Assembly (NCBI GenBank): GCA_036346405.1
Contig: CM070553.1
Coordinates: 72,232,976 to 72,296,975 of the forward strand
From: Phyllostachys edulis
Taxonomy: Eukaryota > Streptophyta > Magnoliopsida > Poales > Poaceae
Direction: 5' to 3'
Length of the DNA: 64,000 nt
In this document: positions 1 to 10,700 of the stretch, in pieces
Layout: each line of letters opens with the position of its first letter
Numbering within the stretch: position 1 is the first letter of the stretch
Translations under genes and position numbers: made by a program
Notes under the pieces: generated by a model
Told to the model about the DNA's origin: nothing
The model's database searches: none
The model's input: the letters and a program-made list of their open reading frames with translations, nothing else

Positions 1-224
1 ACCTTAAGTGAGATTTTGACCCGTTTACGAAAATGAAGCTTTCTTGCCTTCTTTTGCCGTTTCTCACTTGTCGATACTATTCGAGCTAGCTTGGTCATTT
101 CCTTTGCTTTTTCTTGCATTTGGACCAAGTTGTGCCTTTGATCGAAAACGTCGAGTTCTTACTCTTTCAAATCTCAAAACATTCATTTGTGGGAAATTGC
201 CAATGTGTTCATCAAGGGGGAGAT
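1..224 (+). other. Sire-1 internal 3' tail with polypurine tract
   Basis: Non-coding end of a plus-strand Ty1/copia (Sirevirus-type) element. It ends in the polypurine tract ATCAAGGGGGAGAT at about 211-224, directly before the LTR start TGTGGATATC. The reverse complement of the whole segment is found at 13,782-14,020, just inside the matching LTR of Sire-2, which fixes its identity. The rest of this element lies left of the window. Confidence 0.85.
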
Positions 225-2213
225 TGTGGATATCATGGAGATATGTTCACGATCTTAATGTGATGGTACAATTGGCAATAGCTTCTTTGGTTTGTCGAAT
301 CGATCGTTTTCGGTTTTGTTGAAATCCTGTTTTCAGCAAGTGTCAGGATAATCGGTAGTACCGGCGTGTAATGCGCGGTACTACCGCGATTACCGCAAGC
401 AAAGCGGTATGGTTTTTCCAGAACGGGTGTAATTTGTGTTTTGGATTTCTCGATGAGCGGTAGTACCGTGCTATGGTTGCTGGTAGTACCGCATGACGGA
501 ACGACCGCGTGTGAGCGGTATGGTTTTTCCAGAACAAGTGTTTTTGGAAGTTTTGGATTTCCTTGAAGAGCGGTACGACCGCGACTATGGGTCTTGATAC
601 TCATGATCTTGATGGTAGTACCGGCCATAACATGGCGGTAGTACCGTTTTTGGAATGATTTGAGCTGAATGTTATTTCAATTTGAGAATTGTTTTTGGGT
701 TTTGTCATTTCCATGTTTGTTAATGCATATATGTTGCATATTGCATGTTTTGAGCTAACGTGGGTCAAGTTGTGAAGAACTTGTTCCCGGAGACGATTTC
801 TTGGTCTATTGCTGTGCAGGTGGCTTGCAGGTCAATGACGGTCAACGGCGAGGAGGATCGGGACTAAGCTAGGAGAGTTGAGGTCTAGAATGATCATGGA
901 TGCCGGGTGAGGTCAGGTGACTCAAGCATGGCATGAGATGGACGAGTGGATCGAACCGATTCGATCTGTTGGTTGGATCAAGCGGCGCGGGGGTCGGTGC
1001 AAGTGCCTTGGAGGTTCCGATGGGATTCGGACGGGAGAGACTTGCCGACATGATGAGAGCCGTTGATCAACCTACACGTATGAAAGCGGCGATTGCTTGA
1101 CAGATTGGACTCGGTCCATGGAGAAGGATCGAGAAGGGGTATTTTGGTAATTTCACCAAATACCACCTTGGTGACCTAATGCCAACCCGCGGTGCAAGAC
1201 GGTGCGTCAAGAAGTGGTTTAGGTCAAGAAAAGTGAAGACAGCGCTTTAAAATGCGTGCGTGTGTGTCCCGTTTGTTATTGGGCCTAACGGGAGCCCATT
1301 AGGGTTAAGTCTTCTAGAAGCTCTAGGCCTCATATAAATAGAGAGGGTGCTGTTCACAGCAGCCCAAGTACTTCATTTGCAAACCCTAGTTTGGTTTTTA
1401 GGGTTTAGGGAAGAAAAGAGAGGCATAGGCTCTAGTGAGATGGATTGATGTGTATGCTCTTGGATGGAGCTCTTGTCCTCCTTGAGGGAGTGCCTGTGAC
1501 CAGCAACATCATGAATCAATCTATGGATGTTCTTCCAAAGATGAGCTCCCCTCTTGTGTTCTTCATTCTCTTTTGATGATTTTTGGTGCTTCCTTGATCC
1601 ATTGGTTTTTGGTTGTTCTTGTGCACTCTTATTCCTTGCTGTGACATGTGGGAACGTATCTAAGGTCACCTAGATCATCAATCTCCCACGAGCAAGAGTT
1701 GGATCAAGTTTTTCGTTTTGCTCGGTTCTTTGCCCTTCTTAGGTAAAACTGAAAAAGATCGAAACTTTGACGTAGATCTAGACGATCGCCACTTGGAATA
1801 GGTTCCTAATACCCATAGGAAGGTGTGTTCTAAATTTGGTGGAGTTTGGCCTTACGGTTTAAAAGTTACGTCGATTTTCGATTTTGTTTTCAGGCTGTTT
1901 CTGTTCATCGTCAGGACGATCGGTAGTACCGCACTTTTGCCTGAGGTAGTACCGCGATGCGGTAGTACCGCACTTACAACAGTGGTAGTACCTTTGTCCC
2001 TGATTTTTCAGGATTTCTTCAGGGAGTTTGCTGCTATGCTTTGAGGGTTTAGGAGTGGATTCATTCAAGTCTTCCAATGTGCTTAAGCATTCATCTTCAT
2101 AGCTCTCATAGCTATTGGAGTGATTTGCGATTTGCGAGTTGAATCCATTATCTTTGCAAAAAAGATTTGGTGCTCCTATTCACCCCCCCTCTAGTCGCCT
2201 TTCCGGTCCTACA
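225..2213 (+). repeat. 3' LTR of Sire-1 (Sirevirus-type Ty1/copia)
   Basis: The LTR runs from TGTGGATATC after the polypurine tract to CTTTCCGGTCCTACA, 1,989 bp. Its reverse complement is at 36,899-38,921, where a tRNA-Met-type primer site adjoins it, confirming the boundaries. About ten copies of the near-palindrome CGGTAGTACCG or CGGTACTACCG lie in two clusters, about 350-640 and 1,920-1,990. CpG-rich palindromes are a known trait of Sirevirus LTRs. The last bases resemble the common Sirevirus ending CTCCTATTCACCCCCCTCTAG. The five bases after it (AGTTG) would be the target-site copy, but the other copy is outside the window. Confidence 0.9.
1333..1340 (+). promoter_or_regulatory. TATA box of the Sire-1 LTR promoter
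   Basis: TATAAATA in the context CTCATATAAATAGAGAGG. The same feature occurs at the equivalent place of the Sire-2 LTR (37,767-37,774, minus strand) and a similar one in the Sire-3 LTR (40,991-40,998). Transcription would start about 30 bases downstream, near the CAGCAGCCC stretch at 1,358. This is inferred from sequence alone. Confidence 0.65.
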
Positions 2214-2347
2214 AGTTGACATGAAAATTGAAAAACAATGAGACAGCCATATTGAAAATGTAATAGAATTTTATTAATGTTCAAATAGCTAGCTCATTAA
2301 AACATTTGTCATTTAGCTCATAAGACATGAAAAATTGAAAAACAATC

Positions 2348-2401
<54 letters not shown>

Positions 2402-3924
2402 CCAAAATAAATTTATATATACTTATAAAATGAACTATATAAAATTTAAAAACTACAAAATAAAACCATATAAGTATTAAAATGGAAAGAAAATCATATA
2501 AATATTAATAAATAAAAATAAAATTATATATGTATATTAAAACAGTGTTGTGCCTAACGGGCGTGCTGCGTGCTAAGTCGTGTTGAAATTTGGGCAGACT
2601 ATTAAATGCCATCTTTGTCTTGGTCCGTCGTCTTAAAATGTCGGCCTAAACACGCCTCAAGCTATCGTCTCGTGCGTGCCCCCGGCCCGTAACGATGATC
2701 GCGTCGTGCCATCCCGTGTCGTACCTCGTGTTGGTCTATCGAGCACGCTTCGTTTGGCCACTCTACTGCGGCGAGCTGTTTCGTCTGGTCGCCGTTGTCT
2801 CTGCCGGTGCGGGTGGCCCGACTTCGTCGTCGGTATTCTTTGGGCCGGTCTGCTCCTTGGTGCACCGTCGCGCCATGGTTCGTCCTCCCCGGCCACGTCG
2901 GTTCGACGCCGCCGTGCTCCGTTTCGTCGTCCTTGACTACGCCGGCCCTCTTCGTTGCTGCGCTGCGCTTAGCCGGTTAGTTCTCACCCCTTCTTCTGCC
3001 GCCTGCTTGCCGTGTCTTTCTCATCGGTCCTGTCGTTCCGCATCGTTTTCTCCAGCGGTGCTGCTCGCGTTAGTGTCGGCTACACGGTTGCTACGACCGA
3101 CGCGCCGTTCCTCCTCTCCTGTCCTGTCACGCGATGCCGACCGGTATGCCTGGAGGTGTGGCTCCATGCCTTGCCTTCCCATCGTAGTCCGTACGGCTTC
3201 CCCTCTCTTGTCGTCCGTCCGCGCAAATCCAACAGGTTGCTCCCCCTTCCCATCGTCTTGTTGCTACGGGTAGTTGTTCATTGCGTCTTGGCATTATTTT
3301 TCTCTACGGCGAGGCAGCCTCCTTTGGTTCGGTTGATGTGAGTGGCCAAGCCAGACTGAAAATAGAGGGTGGACTTAAAGTTTTAAATGACTAAGCTAAT
3401 TTAAGACAAACATAGTCTTGTATTTTTGTGCAATCAAATTCAAACATGAATAAAAGCAAAGTAAAGCAAAAAAAAAGATTTAAGGTACATCGTTAATGGA
3501 AAGCACATCTCCAAAACATATAAATATTGTTCTAGTGGGTAACGACATGTACATCAACATTAGCACAATTAGTGATACAATAGCAAATTATACGTAAATG
3601 ATCATGAACATTTAAAATAAATGAAGCATACCACTACCGGATTAAATTATAGTCGATGCTTCGTTGGTTGAGTTGTACTCTCATCAGTTGTGGGGAGTAG
3701 TACTTGAATTGTTTATGAAATAATTACGCAAAGTTTGTTTCTTCATTATTGCAAACCTACGAATAAATTGCTAATTGATTATATTGGTATTATATTCTAA
3801 CCAACGAATAAATTGTTAATTCATACATTGAGTAATAAGTTACGAATAGTTGAGTATATACCAATACCATCAGTATTAACAACGATCAGAGGTGGAGAGC
3901 GATCGGTAACGGTCACTCTTCAAT
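2214..3924. other. Unassigned intergenic DNA between Sire-1 and Ty3-A
   Basis: AT-rich sequence (2,214-2,545) with an (AT)n tract is followed by a GC-rich block (about 2,560-3,340) and another AT-rich stretch (3,341-3,924). The GC-rich block contains several overlapping open frames on both strands with Arg/Ser/Pro-rich products and no recognisable domain, so I call no gene. The right end changes abruptly into Ty3-A gag at about 3,925 with no LTR or target-site signal. Confidence 0.5.
2351..2396. repeat. (AT)23 microsatellite
   Basis: Uninterrupted AT dinucleotide run of 46 bases inside AT-rich sequence. Confidence 0.95.
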
Positions 3925-4335
3925 TTAACTGATATGGCTAAGCAGGCCAAGTTCAGGCGTGGCTTGTCCGAGGAGCTGAAGGACAAGCTATCCATTGTCG
4001 ACTTTCCTGATTTCCAGACCTTGGTCGACAAGGCCATCGTTGCTGAGCATGCGGCTCGAGAGCTTATGGATTCCCGTAAGCGCAAGTGGGAGACCTACAA
4101 GACTTCCAGGCCCAGTGCTTCCCGCCCTCGTTTCGGGCAGTCTCAGGGGTACCACTCTCATTCTTCGGCGCCCCCGAGGTCACCTGCCCTTGTTCCTCGT
4201 CCTTCGCAGGCCGTGCCCGATCCACGACGCTGCTTAGGTCAGAGATGGCCCCCACAATCCGGCGCCAATGTCACTTGTTTCTTCAGAGCGGAAGGGCCAT
4301 TATGCAAATAATTGCCCTAAGAAGACGGGCGAGTA
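3925..4335 (+). pseudogene. gag: Ty3-A gag C-terminal part (broken)
   Basis: The open frame at 3,934-4,311 has the Gag stretch KAKFRRGLSEELKDKLSI-type (here AKFRRGLSEELKDKLSIV), followed by FQTLVDKAIVAEHAA, typical of the end of a plant Ty3 Gag before the nucleocapsid knuckle. The knuckle at about 4,274-4,318 is damaged: the first Cys remains (VTCFF), the second is lost by frameshift, and the HYANNCPKK half is only in another frame. The N-terminal matrix/capsid region is absent because the element is truncated. Gag normally forms the virus-like particle and binds element RNA. Confidence 0.8.
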
Positions 4336-4394
4336 CCTCGTCCTAATGGAGGACGCGGGCAAGGAGGTGGATCTTTGCAGACCGTAAGATCGTC

Positions 4395-4870
4395 CCAGCT
4401 ACCCAAGGCGTGGGTAGTGGTGGCGTCAACGCCATCACCACGAGAGGAGGCTCAGAGACACCCGGCGTCGTGCTAGGTACACTTCTCGTTAACTCTCACC
4501 CCATCGTTGTCTTGTTTGATTCAGAGCATCACATTCCTTTGTTTACGAGTCGTTTTGCTTTGTTGGAGAGCTTCTTTTCTCTCCATTGTCGGTCCCTTCT
4601 CATTCGTTCTCCCGGATCGGAGTTGAGAGCTGAGCTTGAGTGTAGGGATGTCCCCATCGAGATTGAGGGAGTGGGATTCTCGGCGAATCTTATTCTCCTC
4701 AAGTCTGCGCGAAGTCCGGCGTGATTCTTGGTATGGATTGGTTGTCTCACCATATGGGACAAATCGATTGCGCCAAGAAGTCCGTCTCTCTTTCTAGTCC
4801 CTTCGGTGTTCGCGTTTCCTTCTCGCCGGTTGCTAGGTCCACATCTCTTAGCCCTCGGCGAAGTCCGTTC
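4395..4870 (+). pseudogene. pro: Ty3-A aspartic protease region (broken)
   Basis: Reads VVLGTLLVNSHPIVVLFDS, where the active-site triad would be DSG. A one-base loss after the TCA codon (near 4,525) shifts the frame so that GASHSF is lost; Ty3-B keeps DSGASHSF at 28,029-28,049. The downstream hallmark VILGMDWLSHHMGQIDC is present at about 4,720-4,770 in another frame. The enzyme would process the Gag-Pol polyprotein; this copy cannot. Confidence 0.8.
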
Positions 4871-4929
4871 TAGATATTAATGAAGTCCCAACAGTTTGTG
4901 ACTTCATTGATGTCTTTCCCACGATCTTC

Positions 4930-5525
4930 GGGGATGCCACCCGCTCGAGACCTCGAGTTTGTCATTGAGTTGGCTCCTGCACGCCCCTATCTCAAAGAGG
5001 CCTTATCGGTTGCCACCGAACGAGTTGGTGGAGTTGAAGAAGCAGTTAAGTGAGCTGCAAGAGAAGGGTTTCATCCGCCCTAGCTCATCCCCTTGGGGTT
5101 GTCCGGCTATCTTCGTTAAGAAGAAGGACGGTACTTTACGCATGTGCGTTGATTACCGCCCACTTAATGAAGTGACGGTAAAGAACAAGTATCCATTGCC
5201 CCGCATTGACGATCTCTTCGATCAATTAACTGGAGCCCGAGTTTTCTCCAAGATTGATTTGAGAGTGGGATATCATCAGGTTCGTATTCGACCTGAGGAT
5301 ATTCCGAAGACGGCATTCTCTACTCGCTACGGCTTGTACGAGTACACCGTCATGTCTTTCGGCTTAACCAATGCTCCTGCCTTGTTCATGAACCTCATGA
5401 ATTCGGTATTCATGGAGTATTTGGATAAGTTTGTCGTGGTCTTCATCGATGATATTCTTATCTACTCCAAGAACGATGAGGAACACGCCGAGCATCCGAA
5501 GCTTGTGTTGAGCAAGGCTGCGTGA
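4930..5525 (+). pseudogene. RT: Ty3-A reverse transcriptase domain
   Basis: The best-preserved part of this copy. An open frame from 4,959 shows PYRLPPNELVELKKQL, then SSSPWGCPAIFVKKKDG, MCVDYRPLN, YPLPRIDDLFDQL, KIDLRVGYHQVRI, and the catalytic box FIDD at 5,442-5,453 (Ty3 form of YXDD). The usual SGYHQ reads VGYHQ here and in Ty3-B. The frame closes at 5,523 through a frameshift in the connection to RNase H, about 20 codons after the catalytic box. Function of the family: RNA-templated cDNA synthesis in the particle. Confidence 0.9.
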
Positions 5526-5534
5526 GCACCACCA

Positions 5535-6160
5535 GTGAAGTTGACAAGTGTGCATTCGTTGAAGGAAGTAGCCTTCTTAGGCCATGTTCTTTCAGCTGGA
5601 GGCGTAGCCGTTGATCCTAGCAAGGTCGACGATGTTCTTTCTTGGAGTCCGCCTACTTCGGTCACCGAGGTACGGAGTTTTCTTGGTTTAGCGGGATACT
5701 ATCGTCGCTTTATCGAGAACTTCTCTAAGATCGCGGAGCCGATGACGGAGTTGCTCAAAAAGGACAAGAAGTTCTTGTGGTCTGATGCTTGCATGCAGAG
5801 CTTCCAAATTCTCAAGAAGCGTTTGACCACCGCTCCCGTCCTCGTTCTTCCCGATATCCATCGAAGTTTCGATATTTATTGCGATGCTTCGCCGAGGCCT
5901 CGGTTGTGTCCTTATGCAAGAAGGCAAGGTAGTGGCCTATGCATCAAGGCAATTGAGACCTCATGAGCTTAACTATCCTACCCATGATTTGGAGTTGGCC
6001 GCTGTGATTCATGCACTTAAGATTTGGCGACATTACCTAATCGGTGTCGTTGTGAAGTGTATTCGGATCACAAAAGCCTCAAGTATTTGTTCACCCAACC
6101 TGACTGAACCTCGTGCAAAGGAGGTGGTTGGAGTTGATCAAGGATTATGATATGGGTATT
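5535..6160 (+). pseudogene. RH: Ty3-A RT thumb/connection and RNase H (broken)
   Basis: GHVLSAGGVAVDPSKVDDVL and FLGLAGYYRRFIENFSKIA mark the RT-RNase H connection of plant Ty3 elements. The RNase H start FDIYCDAS is at 5,869-5,892, then a one-base deletion moves the frame (continuing with RGLGCVLMQEGKVVAYASRQL at 5,889 onward) and a second indel near 6,050 breaks the YSDHKSLKYLF motif. Ty3-B carries the same region open from 28,880 to 29,612. Confidence 0.85.
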
Positions 6161-6199
6161 CACTACCATCCGAGCAAGGCTAATGTCGCTTCTTGATGC

Positions 6200-7764
6200 G
6201 CGCTTAGTCGTAAAGCGCATTGCAATGCCTTGTTTCACATGGGGCGTCAGCCTACCCTTCTGGAGGATTTCCAGCGTCTCAACTTAAGTATAGTTGAGCA
6301 TGGTTCCCTCGCTGCCTTGGTTGTGCAACCAACCTTGGTGGATCGGATCAAGTCCGCTCAGCAGTCGGATGATGGAGTGAGCCACATCAAGGAAAATGTC
6401 AAGAACGGGACAGCCAAGTGCTTCTCTGAGGACGAGCATGGTGTTGTGAGGTTCGGGCAACGCCTTGTGGTTCCAAAGGTCATGGAGTTGCGGAATATGA
6501 TCCTCCGCGAAGCCCATGATTCACCTTTATCCATTCATCCCGGGGCCACAAAGATGTATCAAGATCTCCGCCAGAGATTTTGGTGGACCCAATGAAGAGG
6601 AGATCGCGAAGTTCGTTGTCGAGTCGCGACGTATGTCGTCGATGTCAAGGCGAGCATCGGCGTCAGCAGATCGCTTGACCTTTGCCTATTCCGGAGTGGA
6701 AGTGGGATTCGATCGGGATGGATTTTATTACCGGTCTACCCAGTCGCCAAAGGAAATGATGCCATTTGGGTCGTCATTGATCGGTTGACTAAAGTGGCTC
6801 ATTTTCTTCGGTAAAGACCAAGATTCGTACCGATCGCCTAGCCGAGCTCTATGTCTCTAGGATTGTGAGCTTACATGGCGCATCAAGACGATCGCTTCGA
6901 TCGTGGCTCCATCTTCACTTCCCATTTCGCGCATAGCCCGCAAAAGGCTATGGGAACCGTTTACCTTTAGCACGGCATTTCACCTCAAACCGATGGTCGA
7001 CCGAGAGGGTCAACCAGGTTTTAGAGGACATGCTTCGTGCTTGTGTCCTTTCTATGGGAAGCATTGGGAGAAATGCTTACCATTCACGAAGTTTTCCTAC
7101 AACAACGACTTTCAAAGCCGCCTCGGCATGGCACCTTTCGAGGCCTTATACGGAGAAAGTGTAGAACCCGTTGAACTGGTCGAGACCGGTGAGAGACCTC
7201 TTTTGGCTCGACTCAATCAATGAGGCCGAGCGCCAAGTCCGGCTTTTATTCGTGGAGCTGCTATGCACGCTCAATCGAGCAAAAGAGCTATGCGGATCGC
7301 CGGCGCCGTGAGTTGAGCTTTGAGCCCAATGACTTTGTTTATCTCAAAGTCTCTCCTTTGAAGGGCCATCAACGTTTTGCCAAGGGCAGTTAGCTCCTCG
7401 ATATGTCGGTCCCTACCGCGTTATCGAGAAGAAGGAGCTGTTGCCTACAAGTTGGAGTTGCCATCTGCACTTGAGGGGTACATGATGTCTTCCATGTATC
7501 CCACCTAAAGAAGTGCCTCCGTGTTCCAATCGAGGAAGCTCCGTTGGAGACTCTCGATGTCCAACCCGATCGACCTATCGCGAGCACCTGTTCAGCATAC
7601 TCGATGAGTCCGAACGAAGGACAAGGAATAAGACCATCAAGTTCCTTAAAGTTCAGTGGTCGAACCATTACGAGGATGAGGCTACTTGGGAAAGGGAAGA
7701 TCGTCTGCAAGTGCGGACTATCCTCTTTCTTCCCGAGTGAGCCAAATCTCGGGGCGAGATTTTT
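6200..7764 (+). pseudogene. INT: Ty3-A integrase with chromodomain-like tail (broken)
   Basis: The HHCC zinc domain starts with ILREAHDSPLSIHPGATKMY (about 6,501-6,560). The two cysteines that should follow are shifted out of frame by extra bases at about 6,628, and Ty3-B has the same change. Pieces of the catalytic core follow: IWVVIDRLTKVAHF (about 6,768-6,810), a damaged SDRGS region (6,890-6,930) and FSYNNDFQSRLGMAPFEALYG (7,090-7,155). The tail IKFLKVQWSNHYEDEATWER at 7,639-7,698 is chromodomain-like. In this family the tail is thought to steer insertion toward heterochromatin. The conserved stop is TGA at 7,738. Confidence 0.85.
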
Positions 7765-7780
7765 GTAAGGAGGGAGGTTT
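7765..7780 (+). promoter_or_regulatory. Polypurine tract of Ty3-A
   Basis: GTAAGGAGGGAGGTTT directly before the LTR start TGTAACATCCC. It primes plus-strand DNA synthesis. Ty3-B has the cleaner version GTAAGGGGGGGAGATTT at the same place. Confidence 0.8.
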
Positions 7781-10700
7781 TGTAACATCCCAATTCTGAA
7801 AATGAGGGGAAATTAAAACTTTTATTTATCTTTAGGTTCTTGAACCTTTTCTGTAATTCTTGTAAAAGAATTATGGGAATAGAAATCAAATCCCCAATTT
7901 AAACTCCAATCAAAAACCTCCTGGATAAAAATCTTTTGTCCAACACTTGTAAATATTTTTCCTGAGTTCTAAGGAAGCCTTGTGACCCCTCTGAATTTTC
8001 TCACAATTTTTAGAAATTGTTTGAATATTTTGGGAGCAAGTCAAACCTAGTCAAACTAGGTCAAACCCTAGTTTGCAACCTTCTGGAATTTCCCTAGAAA
8101 AATCCATTACACAAAATCTTCTGGAAATTTTATGGGAGGTCAATGTGTTAGTCACCAAGCTACTGTAAAATTTCATGGATTTTGGTGTTGATTTGATACT
8201 CCAATTAAATCACCAAATTCTACTGTCCAAATTTCAAAACTCAAATCGGGGATCATCGTTAGTTGGGCTTGAACCCGAGCCTGCTCGATCTCCTGACTTG
8301 GGCTAACCACCTAACCGCACTCGGGCTCGGCGGCTGGCGCTTGCATCGTGGTCGAGGATCCCCATCGCCTGACCCGAATTATGCGTGCCCGCCAATCGTT
8401 TTACTCTCGGCCGATGCCGATCCGACGGCTCCTCGCTCGTCGTCCTCCGCGTGACCTCCGCCGCTCTCTCTCTCACGAGCCATGGCAGGATGGGTCGTGC
8501 GTCGTTCGGCCACCACCGCGCGGTTTCAGCGGGCCTCTGCGACGCATTGAATGCCCTGCGTGCACCGCGATCCGGAGGTCACCTCTCCACTGCCCTGCCG
8601 CCCTCGGCGCCCTTTGACCCAAAGCACCGAGGCTCCCACTCCGTGGCTCTCCTCCTCCTTGGCTACTTAAGCTCGTTAGCTTGCTCCCTCAGTTCCTTTA
8701 CGCACTAGTGAATCCCAACAGCACCCGCACTGGGTTCGAGCTCCCTCGCCTCACTCGCCATCGCCGCCATCGCCGATCTCGAGCTTGGTGAAAGCGGTAA
8801 CCCGAGCTCCTCCTTCTCTGTTTAGTGTTCCTCAGCTCCCTCACCTCTCTCTCGAGCTAAGCCTCACCCCATTTGGATTCACCTGCGAGCAAGTGCTTTG
8901 GTTGAGATTCCCCATTTTCGCCGCTTCGCAATTCTTCTTCTCCATGACGGTGAGTAAACCTCACCGATTCCTTCCTCCAAGGCGACATTGGACCTCGTGA
9001 GGTCCCATTTTGAGGTTCGCCCTTTCTTCTCAGATCGAGGCGACTTCTCCCGTTCTTTGCCATTGCCGCCGCCATCGCCTTCGCCGCCAAGCAGCCTGGC
9101 TGCCCTCAAGACTCGGCACCTCCGCGTCATCTAGGTAGGTTCCCCATGGCTCCCTGAAGCTCGGGCACCACAGATGAGACGCCATGAGCTCAATCTTCTT
9201 GTCACCTTTTCCTCAGTAGCATAGCCGCCGCCGCCGTCGCGCTTGCCGCTCTGGTCCTCCACCGGAGATGTGGGTGGTACCAGAGGGTGCGCAGAGGTAT
9301 TATGACGCAGAGCAACCCGCCATCATGCTGCGTGGCTCAGATCGCGGCGATTGGCGAAGATCGCCGTCGACGCGTCGGATCTCGTTTTTATTCCTCGTTT
9401 TCGTTTTGGTTCAGCCGCCGTGAGCCGTTGATCTCCAAATCTACGGCCCACATCCTCCGCTCGTTTTCGCGCGCTTGAGTTCTTCCCCGCCGGCTTGGTT
9501 CAACGTGGACCGTTGGATCTCCGATCAACGGCCCACGTTGAAGCCTTCTCGCAGCCTTGTAGCGCCAGGTTCTGCTTACTGGGCCGTCCGATGCGCATCA
9601 ACGGCCCACAAACGCCACGCTTGTTAAGTATTTAGAATTTCGAGGGCTTTATTTTCAAACCGGAAAAAGGTATAAACTTTGAAAATGTATATCTTTTTCA
9701 TGTTAATTCATTTTTAGTTGATTCCAATTGTATTAATTCTGTTATGCTCCAAACTTTAATCTAAAAATGTTTAGAAGATTAATATGACTCCAGAAAAGCA
9801 TGAAATTAGATTTTGAACCTTCTCAGCTTTATTAATTGCAATAAAATTACTGTTAAATGGAAAAATGCATAACAAATTCTATATAACTCCTTTTTAGTTA
9901 AACTCAACTCTGTTAATTCTGTTATTACCTATACTTTAATCTAAAAATACTTGTAATCATGTGTTGGTTGCAAGAATGTCCAGAATTAACTTTAACTTTG
10001 CATAGGCTTTAATTGTTTACTAGAAAACATTGCAACTTGTAAAATACATAACTAATTCTCTGTAAATGATTTTTGAGTGAATCCAAGTTTGTTGGGTTCC
10101 TCTAATAATGAACTTGCTAGGAAAAATAGTTTTGAGCATGTTACTGTTTTTAGAAAGAATAATTATGCATTATAATTTTGTTCAAGTTCTTGTCTTTGAA
10201 AAATTGTAGAAGTTGCAATGTAACTCCAAAAGAGTTGAAACCACTTCCATTAGTCTTAGAATGTCATTACCTATCTACCATAAAAATTTCATGTCCAGAA
10301 GACCCCTAGAAAATATTTTGTGAACAGTAGCCCTTTTTAATTTAAACTGTTATTTTTCTGGCCGAATTGAGTTGTTTTGGTCATATCTTTTGCATCAAGG
10401 ATCCAAATTGATTGATTCTTGTTGCTAAATTCATGATAAATCTTTATCTTGCTGCTATAAAAATTTCAAATCATTCGGAGAACTTTTGCTGTTGGGTCTT
10501 GTTGCTTTTCTTTATTCTTATCGACTCTTTATCGCCTTTTCGTTAGGGTTCGACATTTGTGGTAATCCCGAGAACGATCCTCCGCAACAAAGTGACCCTC
10601 AACAGCCAGGCAAGCAGTTTGACCATGATTCATCCTATATTTGCAAGTCTATTATATTGCTTAAACTCTATGTATGCATTGCTACTTTGTTTTAAATTAT

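Noticed and set aside
201..224. Separate ORF or promoter at AAGGGGGAGATTG words throughout the window
   Set aside because: These are polypurine tracts next to LTR starts or the known repeated tracts of Sireviruses.
44..628. Small frames at the Sire-1 internal/LTR boundary that look partly shared with 13,684-13,902
   Set aside because: Differences between the two copies are not biased to synonymous sites; the similarity is ordinary DNA identity of the element ends.
2695..3273. 192-codon plus-strand frame in the GC-rich block
   Set aside because: Composition-driven: several overlapping frames are open on both strands, the product has no domain, and no start context or splice signal supports it.
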